Assembly: GCA_016930535.1 (NCBI GenBank)
Contig: JAFGGN010000093.1
Span: 1 to 44,643 of the forward strand
DNA length: 44,643 nt
DNA from: a bacterium
GTDB lineage: Bacteria; Zhuqueibacterota; QNDG01; JAFGCO01
Direction: 5' to 3'
Made by a program: the position numbers and the translations under genes. Below are positions 17,389 through 24,891 of this stretch, one piece after another; position 1 is the stretch's first letter, and each line of letters starts with the position of its first letter. The notes under the pieces were generated by a model, which saw only the letters and a program-made list of their open reading frames with translations, did no database searches and had not been told where the DNA came from.

Positions 17389-17608
17389 GAAACCTCCTTG
17401 AACTCAGTCTGTTGCTCTTCAACGGTTACCCTGTTTGACTCCGGAGACTGGAGACGGGTTGACATCGTCCACTCTCTGAAGCGCGGATCATCCGGGAAAA
17501 GGGGAAATCGGGTCGCAGGCTGGATCCGGGATCGATCGATGATTCCGCAAATCCGGGTGATGATGAAAAACACGATGTCCGATCTGATTTTTTCCTTTTT
17601 TAATGTCA

Positions 17609-17639
17609 TGAGAGGGAGGCCGGCAGGGCCTCCCTCTCA
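17609..17639 (-). terminator. 13-bp perfect hairpin between the CBM gene and the TonB receptor gene
   Basis: Arms TGAGAGGGAGGCC (17609-17621) and GGCCTCCCTCTCA (17627-17639) pair perfectly around a 5-nt loop, 18 bp after the stop codon of the CBM gene. On the minus strand no U tract follows (the next bases are ATGACATTAAAAAA after the CTC). It is therefore better read as an mRNA 3'-end stabiliser or attenuating hairpin than as a full terminator. The remaining ~220 bp up to the receptor start holds no gene or clear promoter that I can see. Confidence 0.6.
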
Positions 17640-17657
17640 CAGGAGGACGAAAACGCG

Positions 17658-20618
17658 CTATTTTACAAGCATCATTTTCGTTGTATGCGTATAATCCGGT
17701 GTGACCATTCTGCAGAAATAAATACCGCTGGCCACATTCAGGCCCGCATCGTTCGTGCCGTCCCATTCGACCTGATAGGCACCCGCGCCGGCCGTGGTGT
17801 TCACCAGCGTTTTGATCCGCTTGCCCAGCATGTCGTAAACCATGATTTTCACGTCCGATCTTTCGGCCAGCTCATACGTGAACCGGGTCCTGGGATTGAA
17901 CGGATTGGGATAGCTGTTGGAAAGGCTGCAGACACGGGGAGCGATCTCATTTTCGGCGATACCCGTGGGTCCGCCCAGCACTTCCAGGAACGCCCAGCAG
18001 CCGGGCCGCAGCCAGGCTTCCTGATTGCCCGATCCGCCCCAGTTGGCCTGAAGCGTCCGGGTTTCGTCGTTGTTGGAGGGGTCCAGATCGTTGCAGTTGA
18101 TCTGCATGGGCATCATGGCGCCGTCCACGACAACCATGTCGCCGTCCAGTGCCAGCGAATCCAGGGCGATTCTGGCCTCGATGATATAACCGTCGCCCGT
18201 GAATTTCTGGAACACCGTGGTCTCGACACCCGGATAAGAAGTGTTGATACTGGAGGCGGTGCCCGTGGTACCCCAGGCCGTGAACGCGATGCGCCAGTCG
18301 CCCGAGGTGCCGTTGTCCACGTCGCGGTGCTTGTGATAATCGTCCAGCAGATTGGCGTTGTAATAGCCGATGAAGAATTCAAGGGCGTCGCCCTGCCAGG
18401 GCTGCGTGCCTTCCACCAGCGGACCCTCGGCTGTGGCATTGAGATCGTCGTCCGTCACATCGGCCGATATGTACAGATAGTCGTCGTCGATCACGAACGT
18501 ATTGTTCCAGGTCAGGTCCGTGGAATTCACGGTCCATCCCGCCGATTCGTCGCCGCCCGCATTTTCGGGCTGCAGTTTATACTGGGCATATTCCGTGAAT
18601 TCGTTGTCCAGGCCGTCCAGCACGAATTTGCTGCCAAAATCGCCGTCGTAAACGGCCTTGGCCGTCACGGACGAAGCCAGTGTAAACGGGCCGGCCTTGC
18701 ACTGCGCAGTCAGGGGCGTCAAGCCGTCGGGTGAATTGGCGACCACGGCATAATAATAGGTCACCTCGCTGCCGTCCCGCGTGAACGGACGGTGCGTCCA
18801 TACCTGTACGCCGCTCGGAATGTCGTCCGCGAGACGGATCACGCCTTCGGCGTCCAGGTTGTTGATGCGTTTGGTGCTGAAGTAAATCTCATACGTGGTG
18901 GCGATGGTGTTGTCCACCCACTGGATGTTGACGTACTGATATGCCGGATTTGCGGCATTTTGCACGGAAGCCTGCACCAGGGGAGACACGATCTCGCCCT
19001 CGGGGGGATTGATGCCCACGAGCGTCAGGTTGTCCCAGTAAACGGTTCCTGCCCATGCCGGTACTTCATAGTACAGCACCTCGCTGCCCACATTCATCTT
19101 GTTCTCGGGAACGATATCCCCGGCAGTCACGTGGGCCCCGACATCGTACGTCAGGGAGGTCCACTGTCCTTTCATGGCGGGGAAATCCGCGAATGCGACG
19201 GTGTCCTTGCTGAACGTATATGTGGTTGCATCCTGTACCCACAGGCATATGGACGCGCCGTCCGGCAGGTCCGCAGGCACGTAAATGTCGAACGTGATCT
19301 GGCTGGCATACGTATCCGATTCTTCATCATAGATGTCGATGCCGCCTTTCTGGAACGTGCCCTTGTCGCCGACACTGAAATCGAAAGTCACAGCGAGCAC
19401 GCCGTCGCTCAGGCCTGTCGGATCGGCGACACGTTCCATGCCCGTGATGGCCGCGCCCCATTTGTTGTCCACGAAACCCTGCACGCCGGCCACGGGATTT
19501 TCGAATGCGCATACGACCCATTTGTCGCCGGTTTCCGCATTCAGCTGCTGCACGTCATCCACATAGATCACACCGGTCCATGCGGCCGCATCGCCGTCGG
19601 TCTCATCGTACACGCCGAATTCGATGCCGAGCCGCTGCAGGGGAGCGTCCGTATAAACAAAAGCCGGGTTCCGTTTCGAAGCGGCCTCGAGATCGAAAAC
19701 CACAGGGTACCATGTGTCTTTCGGGATATCCTTGGCATGATAGACATGATCCATCCAGGTCCACCCGTCATTGTCCTGTGCGTATACCTTGATCGTGACG
19801 GAATCGGGTACATTCTGGTCCGACGGCATATAGATCATGTAGGAAACCAGCTGTCCCGCCGAGAAATCCACGCCGGGTACATGCATGGCGCCGTTTCCGC
19901 CCGGGGAACCGTCCATGCTGATTTCAAGCACGCCTTCGCTCCGTCCCGTGGGATCCGCGATACGGGCAATGCCGGTCATGGCGCCGGTCCATGTGACACC
20001 GAATCCGCTTTCGTTCACTTCGAAATCACCCAGATCCGTGGGTGCGGCACCCAGCTGTTTGCAGTCGTCCACGTAAATGGACCCTGTCCATGCAGCTGCA
20101 TCGCCGTCCGTTTCATTCGTCACGCCGAATTCGATGCCGAGGCGCTGCAGCGGGGCATCCGTATAAATAAAAGCCGGATTTCTCCGGGCCGCGGCACCCA
20201 GATCGAACACCACGGGATACCAGACATCCTTCGGTATGTCCACAGCATAGTAAACATGGTCCATCCAGGTCCAGCCGTCATTATCCTGTGCATAGACCTT
20301 GATGTGCACGGAATCGGGGATATTCTGTTCCGAAGCCAGATAAACCAGATAGGAAACCACGCGGCCGGCCGTAAAATCCACGCCGGGCACATGCATGGCA
20401 CCGTTTCCGCCCACGGAACCGTCCATGCTGATTTCCAGCACGCCTTCGCTCCGTCCCGTGGGGTCGGCGATACGGGCGATGCCGGTCATTGCACCGGTCC
20501 ATGTCACGCCGAATCCGCTTTCATTGACCTCGAAATCGGCCAACACCTGGGCACTGACCAGGGTGGTCAGACACAGCATCAATAATCCCGTGATGCCCAT
20601 TCTTGCCATCGTCTTCAT
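17658..20618 (-). CDS. T9SS-secreted multi-module carbohydrate-binding protein
   Basis: The 986-residue protein has a signal peptide (MKTMARMGITGLLMLCLTTLVSAQ). Two nearly identical 170-residue beta-sandwich modules (28-197, 198-367) each open with DFEVNESGFGVTWTGAMTG and carry W-rich loops such as AQDNDGWTWMDHVY. A third, divergent copy (~370-535) and an FN3-like region follow. A CBM9-like/DOMON-type module (~635-870) contains WNNTFVIDDDYLYISADVTDD and WQGDALEFFIGYYN. A T9SS sorting tail (NSYPNPFNPRTRFTYEL to KMMLVK) closes the protein. No catalytic domain is seen. It is the first structural gene after lacI and precedes the TonB receptor, as a surface glycan-capture protein would. The start at 20618 is set by GGAGG five bases upstream. 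Confidence 0.87.
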   Translation of the reverse strand: MKTMARMGITGLLMLCLTTLVSAQVLADFEVNESGFGVTWTGAMTGIARIADPTGRSEGVLEISMDGSVGGNGAMHVPGVDFTAGRVVSYLVYLASEQNIPDSVHIKVYAQDNDGWTWMDHVYYAVDIPKDVWYPVVFDLGAAARRNPAFIYTDAPLQRLGIEFGVTNETDGDAAAWTGSIYVDDCKQLGAAPTDLGDFEVNESGFGVTWTGAMTGIARIADPTGRSEGVLEISMDGSPGGNGAMHVPGVDFSAGQLVSYMIYMPSDQNVPDSVTIKVYAQDNDGWTWMDHVYHAKDIPKDTWYPVVFDLEAASKRNPAFVYTDAPLQRLGIEFGVYDETDGDAAAWTGVIYVDDVQQLNAETGDKWVVCAFENPVAGVQGFVDNKWGAAITGMERVADPTGLSDGVLAVTFDFSVGDKGTFQKGGIDIYDEESDTYASQITFDIYVPADLPDGASICLWVQDATTYTFSKDTVAFADFPAMKGQWTSLTYDVGAHVTAGDIVPENKMNVGSEVLYYEVPAWAGTVYWDNLTLVGINPPEGEIVSPLVQASVQNAANPAYQYVNIQWVDNTIATTYEIYFSTKRINNLDAEGVIRLADDIPSGVQVWTHRPFTRDGSEVTYYYAVVANSPDGLTPLTAQCKAGPFTLASSVTAKAVYDGDFGSKFVLDGLDNEFTEYAQYKLQPENAGGDESAGWTVNSTDLTWNNTFVIDDDYLYISADVTDDDLNATAEGPLVEGTQPWQGDALEFFIGYYNANLLDDYHKHRDVDNGTSGDWRIAFTAWGTTGTASSINTSYPGVETTVFQKFTGDGYIIEARIALDSLALDGDMVVVDGAMMPMQINCNDLDPSNNDETRTLQANWGGSGNQEAWLRPGCWAFLEVLGGPTGIAENEIAPRVCSLSNSYPNPFNPRTRFTYELAERSDVKIMVYDMLGKRIKTLVNTTAGAGAYQVEWDGTNDAGLNVASGIYFCRMVTPDYTHTTKMMLVK
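19518..20537 (-). repeat. Tandem 510-bp duplication encoding two carbohydrate-binding modules
   Basis: Units 20537-20028 and 20027-19518 encode almost the same 170 residues. DNA similarity is high but third-position changes are scattered (for example ggggtcggcgatacgggc versus gggatccgcgatacgggc). The duplication is therefore not brand new and is kept under protein-level constraint. A diverged third relative follows in the same gene. Confidence 0.9.
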
Positions 20619-20775
20619 GCGAACCTCCTTAAATTGATCCTTGTGTGATATCGTCTGTTTCAATGACCTTGTCGATACTCGAAAATCACCCCCTTTCAAT
20701 CCGGAGTGTTTCCATTTGTTACTCAGGTGTCCGTTGTGTTCTTTCGGTTGACGGATCCTGCGCATACCCGTTCCG

Positions 20776-21777
20776 TTAAACGTTCAGGTCCCTGACCGAT
20801 TCCCTTTCAACCAGCCTGGTGGGCACGATCGTATTGGCGGGTTTCTCGTTTTCGTTCTGCATGGTCTTCAGCAGGGATCGTACGGCAATGGATCCCAGTT
20901 CCTCCTTGTAAACGCGTACCGTGGTGAGCGGGGGTGTCGCGAATTTGGCGAGATCGATATCGTCGAAACCGATCATGCTGATATCTTCGGGAATTTTCAA
21001 TCCCATTTCATGAATGGCCTTGTACCCGTAAATGGCATTGATGTCGTTTGCCGAAAAAATGGCCGTGACTTTCTGGGTACCAAGAAGAAATTTAACGTGT
21101 TCGTATCCGTTCTCGAGTCCGCCCGTGCGTATGAGGCTGTCCTCGACCGGGAGATTCCGGGATTTCAGGGCCTTGCTGTATCCATTCAGGCGCTGTCTGA
21201 AGCTGAGTCTGGATATGTCGCCTGATATGAACCCGATGCGGTGATGTCCCTTGCCGATCAGGTACTGCGTGGCCTGAAATGCGCCGTGTTCGTTGTCGAT
21301 CAGGATCTGGCTGTGCCCGGAGGTCGGATTGCAGGGATCCACGAGCACGGCCGGAAGATGCGTGTCGAGCAGGCGCTGCAGATAGCTTTCACGGAATGTG
21401 CCCACGAGGATGAGACCGTCCACCAGGCGTTCCCGTATCATTTTCGGCAGTTCATCCGGCGTGGTTTCCGTGATGATCTGCAGGAGCAGGCTGTAGTTGT
21501 TCAGGGCCAGCTCCGCCTCGATGCCTTCCAGCACCCTCGAATAAAACGGATTCCCGGACAGGGAGTGCAGGTCGCGGCAGAAAAGCACGCCGATATTTTC
21601 TGATGATTTCTTTTTCAGTGCCTTGCCGAAGGCATGGGGTGTGAAGTTGTGCGTTTTCGCGATCTCGAGGATTTTTTTTCTGGTTTCTTCACCGATATCA
21701 GGACGGTTGTTCAGGGCTTTGGATACCGTGGATACGGATACGCCGGCAAGCCGGGCAATGTCCTTGATCGTGATCAT
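20776..21777 (-). CDS. LacI-family transcriptional regulator
   Basis: This 333-residue regulator has the family's usual length. The N-terminal helix-turn-helix (TIKDIARLAGVSVSTVSKALN, residues 3-23) and hinge are followed by a periplasmic-binding-like effector domain ('NIGVLFCRDL', 'VDGLILVGTF', 'ISMIGFDDIDLAKFATPPLTTV'). The family responds to sugars and generally represses carbohydrate genes. It is the first gene of the minus-strand glycan cluster, 157 bp ahead of the CBM gene. Its own promoter carries a matching palindrome at 21850-21865, and a second site lies before the divergent plus-strand operon. The effector cannot be read from sequence; a mannan or mannose-derived sugar is an inference from the GH26 neighbour. 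Confidence 0.93.
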   Translation of the reverse strand: MITIKDIARLAGVSVSTVSKALNNRPDIGEETRKKILEIAKTHNFTPHAFGKALKKKSSENIGVLFCRDLHSLSGNPFYSRVLEGIEAELALNNYSLLLQIITETTPDELPKMIRERLVDGLILVGTFRESYLQRLLDTHLPAVLVDPCNPTSGHSQILIDNEHGAFQATQYLIGKGHHRIGFISGDISRLSFRQRLNGYSKALKSRNLPVEDSLIRTGGLENGYEHVKFLLGTQKVTAIFSANDINAIYGYKAIHEMGLKIPEDISMIGFDDIDLAKFATPPLTTVRVYKEELGSIAVRSLLKTMQNENEKPANTIVPTRLVERESVRDLNV

Positions 21778-21849
21778 GGGCGGGATCTCATGGTGCCGGT
21801 CGGATTAAGGGTTGCGTGATGCATCGGAAAGAACCTTCAGACATGGTTT

Positions 21850-21865
21850 ACGAAAACGATTTCGT
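21850..21865. promoter_or_regulatory. LacI-type operator O1 at the lacI promoter
   Basis: ACGAAAACGATTTCGT is a 16-bp near-perfect palindrome (seven of eight pairs) with the central CG typical of LacI-family sites. It lies just downstream of the -10 hexamer of the lacI promoter, over the expected transcription start, so binding should cause autorepression. Its reverse complement shares 13 of 16 bases with O2 at 22074. Confidence 0.65.
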
Positions 21866-21872
21866 GGTGTAT

Positions 21873-21900
21873 AAGATAATGCATGCCCGCAAAAAGTCAA
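21873..21900 (-). promoter_or_regulatory. Candidate lacI promoter
   Basis: On the minus strand, TTGACT (21900-21895), a 16-bp spacer and TATCTT (21878-21873). The -35 is strong and the -10 moderate. Operator O1 overlaps the start region. The 5' leader to the lacI ATG would be about 90 nt. Confidence 0.5.
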
Positions 21901-22073
21901 GGGATTTTTTTATAAAAAGTGTAAAAAATTGTGGATTATGGTCCCTTATAGGTCATTATCAATATGGTTATGCACATAAATAACAGTGACATAGGTTATA
22001 TCTGCCATGTTCAGTATCCGCAGGCACCGCGGACAGGTATTTATCCTGCTGGATTTTCAGGTTATGGGTTTTT

Positions 22074-22089
22074 ACGAAATCGTTTTATA
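22074..22089. promoter_or_regulatory. LacI-type operator O2 upstream of the divergent operon
   Basis: ACGAAATCGTTTTATA matches the reverse complement of O1 in 13 of 16 bases, the first 13 being identical, although its own right half is degenerate. It lies roughly 65-80 bp upstream of the predicted start of the plus-strand operon. Two sites about 224 bp apart could support looping. The rest of the 424-bp gene-free region (21778-22201) is AT-rich, with no further feature that I can recognise. Confidence 0.5.
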
Positions 22090-22120
22090 CGAAAATCATT
22101 GATACAGGCATTTTCATCTA

Positions 22121-22149
22121 TTGACTGATTGGTTAAAAATGATTATTAT
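22121..22149 (+). promoter_or_regulatory. Strong sigma-70-type promoter for the CsgG-like operon
   Basis: TTGACT (22121-22126), a 17-bp spacer and TATTAT (22144-22149) place the start near 22156, about 46 nt before the ATG at 22202. This is the best consensus promoter found on the plus strand. Confidence 0.68.
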
Positions 22150-22201
22150 ATGCATATCTCAAAAAAATAGATGGCATGATCGAATCAAAATCGGAAAAAG
22201 T

Positions 22202-23020
22202 ATGAAAACCCTGTTGATCGGATTGCTTTTCGGCTTTTGCGGTCTCGTTCAGGGCCAGGTGCATGTCGCGGTCGGGGATTTTGAAAACCGTTCAGACTGG
22301 GTATACCTGGATTCATGGGCCCGGAATATCCCCGATTACCTGCAGCATGAACTTTCGCGGGATCCCGGCATCGTGCTCGTGGAGAGGCATCAGCTTCAGA
22401 CCATTCTCCAGGAACAGACCCTGGGCATGACCGGTCTGGTGGATTCCAGCAATGCACAGGAAGTCGGCCGTCTGATCAGCGCCCAGTACATCGTCACAGG
22501 CACCGTCAACCGGGAAGAGGGCTGGCTTCGGATCGACGCGAAAATCATCAACACGGGCACGGGCAAGGTGATTACCGAAAAAGTGCAGTCCAGAAACCGG
22601 TCCAGGCTGAATGAAATGCTTGCCCTGCTGGGCAATAATCTGCGTTATCAGCTGAACGGTCAGGGCAGCTACAAACCGAGCCTGAAAGTCAGGCAGTATC
22701 CGACCCGGATTTTTGCAGGGATCACGCTGGCCTCGGCCGTTTCCACCGTCATCGTGAACAACCTGTACCAGGACAAAAAAGGCGAGTATCTGGGCGCAAC
22801 GCAGCTGAGTCAGTTCGATGCCAGGTACAAGAGCGCCAACCGGCTGCATAAAACCCGCAATGTGCTGACCTGGATGACCACGGCCGCATTGGCGGGAACA
22901 CTGTATTTCTGGATTTACAATTTATCGCCCGAGGAAATCCTGGCTGCGGAGCCGCGGACCGTCTTGTACGGATTCGGTCATCAGGGAGAATGGGGGCTCG
23001 GTGTTCAGATCCGCCTTTAA
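22202..23020 (+). CDS. CsgG/FlgO-like exported protein with a C-terminal membrane hairpin
   Basis: The 272-residue protein has a cleavable-looking signal (MKTLLIGLLFGFCGLVQG). An N-terminal CsgG/TolB-N-like domain follows (20-155), in which 'GIVLVERHQLQTILQEQ' and 'AQYIVTGTVNREEGWLRIDAKIINTGTGKVI' match the pattern of curli-assembly CsgG and LpoB/FlgO proteins. The C-terminus has two hydrophobic helices (~170-187, ~221-240) around a charged stretch with YLGATQLSQFDARYKSANR, a pattern shared with the 31681 gene. It is too short to form the CsgG pore. The ATG at 22202 follows GGAAAA, a weak site. It overlaps the next gene by 20 bp and is preceded by a strong promoter and a LacI-type site. Confidence 0.75.
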   Translation: MKTLLIGLLFGFCGLVQGQVHVAVGDFENRSDWVYLDSWARNIPDYLQHELSRDPGIVLVERHQLQTILQEQTLGMTGLVDSSNAQEVGRLISAQYIVTGTVNREEGWLRIDAKIINTGTGKVITEKVQSRNRSRLNEMLALLGNNLRYQLNGQGSYKPSLKVRQYPTRIFAGITLASAVSTVIVNNLYQDKKGEYLGATQLSQFDARYKSANRLHKTRNVLTWMTTAALAGTLYFWIYNLSPEEILAAEPRTVLYGFGHQGEWGLGVQIRL

Positions 23021-23780
23021 AATCATGTGGGCCTGTGCCGCGGTTCTGTTTTTCATGTGCGGCGACATGCCCCGCGACAATGTGCTCGACCCCAAAAATC
23101 CGGACAGCCTGGCACTCCGGAAGGTCATGATCGAGGCCTTTGTCAATACGAACAATCCGCTCGGGATCAACGAATATGCGCTCGAGGCCCTGGATTCGCT
23201 TTCACTCCTGTACGGAGACCGGGTCATGATCGCCGAGTATCACAGAAATACTGCGGATTATACGGATCCGCTGCATCTGGAAAAGAATGAACTGATGTAC
23301 CAGCATTACGTGGCCCTGTTCGATCATATCAAGGGTGTTCCGGATGTCTTTATCAACGGATCCGGGGCGCGGATTCAGGGAGCCTCCGATGTTGCGTATT
23401 CCATGTTCAGGCTCGAACAGGTCCTGGCCGGTGAAGTGTCCGAAAATGCCTGTTTTCTCATCGAACCCGGTTATTCGGTATCGGGCGATAAACTGCGGCC
23501 TGAGGTCCGGCTGGCCCGGCTCGGCTCTGAAAACGCAGAGAACCTGCTCGTGAGGGCCCTGATCGTGAGTCATCTCAACAGGCCGCTGCATACGCGCGTG
23601 GTCCAGGCGGTTGCAGAGAGCAATATCATTCCCGTGCTGAAACACGGTGAACAGCAGGTTGTCGTGTTCCCGGATCTCGCTTTCGATCGCGGATTGCTGA
23701 ATACACTGATCGTTTATGTCACGGATGCACAGTCCACGACCATATTCCAGTGTGAATCGAAAGCCATCGGCGCCATGTGA
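23001..23780 (+). CDS. Lipoprotein with Omp28/thioredoxin-like core lacking CxxC
   Basis: The 259-residue protein starts at a GTG that overlaps the preceding gene, with a G-rich stretch upstream. A signal segment ends at Cys20 (FFMCGD) and is followed by DNVLDPKNPDS, a spacer common in FCB lipoproteins. The core 'VMIAEYHRNTADYTDP' to 'GVPDVFINGSGARIQG' resembles the Omp28-type thioredoxin-like fold, including the GVP cis-proline region, but no CxxC redox pair is present. A beta-rich C-terminal part ends the protein. It is probably a surface or periplasmic binding lipoprotein. The family call is tentative. Confidence 0.62.
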   Translation: MFRSAFKIMWACAAVLFFMCGDMPRDNVLDPKNPDSLALRKVMIEAFVNTNNPLGINEYALEALDSLSLLYGDRVMIAEYHRNTADYTDPLHLEKNELMYQHYVALFDHIKGVPDVFINGSGARIQGASDVAYSMFRLEQVLAGEVSENACFLIEPGYSVSGDKLRPEVRLARLGSENAENLLVRALIVSHLNRPLHTRVVQAVAESNIIPVLKHGEQQVVVFPDLAFDRGLLNTLIVYVTDAQSTTIFQCESKAIGAM

Positions 23781-23822
23781 TTGCTGAATCATTCGCCGCA
23801 AAGAATGTGAAGTGCACAGCAA

Positions 23823-24800
23823 ATGGATCAGATATTGAAACCAGGAAAAAGAACCGTGAAATCCATATCCGTTCAAATAAGGAAGTTGTTCATCGTTGCC
23901 TTCTGCCTGGCCTGTGTGACCGGATGCTCCTCGGATATATTCAAATCCAAAGAGGTGCCTGTCATTACGGATTTTCAGGCCAGCCGTTATGAGGTGGACC
24001 CGGGAGATACGGTTCAGGTCTCCGTCAGTGTCAAAGACAGCAAGGATGCGTCCCTGCAGTACAAATGGTCGGCCACGGGCGGGCAGTTTATTCCGCCTGT
24101 CAATCAGCCCCAGATTTTGTGGAAGGCGCCGGACGAAGGCGGTGATTATACACTGACGGTCAGGGTGTCCAATGCAGACGGCGATTCGGATCCGCATTCG
24201 GAAATCATTCATGTCCGAATCAAGGAGGCGCCGGAAATCCTGTCGGTGACTTTCAGTGCCCGTGAAGTCGATCCCGGCGATACAGTCGAAATATCCGTGC
24301 TGCTCAGGGATATGACCGATCCCACGCTGGATTTCATCTGGGAAACGGACGGGGGACAGTTTCTCGCACCGTTCAATCTGCCCACGGTATTATGGAAGGC
24401 GCCTGCGGTCGGCGGAGAGTACACAATCAGCCTCACGGTCGCCAACGATAAGAAAACATCCGATCCTTTTGCAGAGACGATGACCGTTCGTTCGTACGCG
24501 GCTCCCTTCGTGCAGATAGGGGAACCCGCACAGAATGCCGTATTCATCCAGTATTCGACCGTTCAGGTGGCCGTCACCGCGAATCATCAGAACGGCATCG
24601 CATGGGTCTCGATTTATGTCAATGACAACCTGCAGTCCGAGATGAACGGAAAAGCGGATGAACATTATCTGTTTCAATGCGAGCTGAACGGCCCGCCCGG
24701 CATCACTGATATCCGTGCCGAGGCCGTGGCCCGGACCACGGGTGTCATCGGGTCGGACAGGATACAGGTCAGGGTGGAGGGAATCCTGCTCGGAAAATAA
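23823..24800 (+). CDS. Lipoprotein with three Ig/PKD-like domains
   Basis: The 325-residue lipoprotein has a lipobox VTGC (Cys35) after a basic N-terminus. Two ~90-residue PKD-like repeats have matching cores, YKWSATGGQFIPPVNQPQIL and FIWETDGGQFLAPFNLPTVL, each followed by LWKAP and a 'GEYT' strand. A third Ig-like domain completes the protein ('VQIGEPAQNAVF'). There is no catalytic motif, so it is likely an envelope adhesion or scaffold component. It is third in the operon starting at 22202. The Shine-Dalgarno is weak. Confidence 0.75.
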   Translation: MDQILKPGKRTVKSISVQIRKLFIVAFCLACVTGCSSDIFKSKEVPVITDFQASRYEVDPGDTVQVSVSVKDSKDASLQYKWSATGGQFIPPVNQPQILWKAPDEGGDYTLTVRVSNADGDSDPHSEIIHVRIKEAPEILSVTFSAREVDPGDTVEISVLLRDMTDPTLDFIWETDGGQFLAPFNLPTVLWKAPAVGGEYTISLTVANDKKTSDPFAETMTVRSYAAPFVQIGEPAQNAVFIQYSTVQVAVTANHQNGIAWVSIYVNDNLQSEMNGKADEHYLFQCELNGPPGITDIRAEAVARTTGVIGSDRIQVRVEGILLGK

Positions 24801-24832
24801 TTTCCGGCCGCAAGCTTTACCGCTTTCATCCT

Positions 24833-24879
24833 GTTCCGTCCCCGGGCAAACGGAACGTCCGGTCATCATCCGGTTTTTT
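24833..24879 (+). terminator. Possible terminator after the CsgG-like operon
   Basis: A 7-bp perfect stem GTTCCGT/ACGGAAC (24833-24839, 24850-24856) is followed by a second small CCGG...CCGG fold and six T residues (24874-24879). The U tract sits only 13 bp before the next start, so the call is weak. Confidence 0.3.
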
Positions 24880-24891
24880 CAATGAGGTGAT

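Noticed and set aside
17337..17609. A 90-codon minus-strand frame running from the hairpin into the TonB receptor gene.
   Set aside because: No ribosome site, it overlaps the receptor start in another frame, and there is no domain; the region is better read as the receptor leader.
18792..20585. A 597-codon plus-strand frame across the CBM gene.
   Set aside because: It repeats in step with the duplicated modules of the real gene on the other strand and has no start signal or domain.
20619..20775. A third LacI operator in the gap before the CBM gene (GATTTTCGAGTATCGA region).
   Set aside because: It does not match the O1/O2 core well enough, and the weak TTGAAA-16-TATCGA promoter match there is not convincing.
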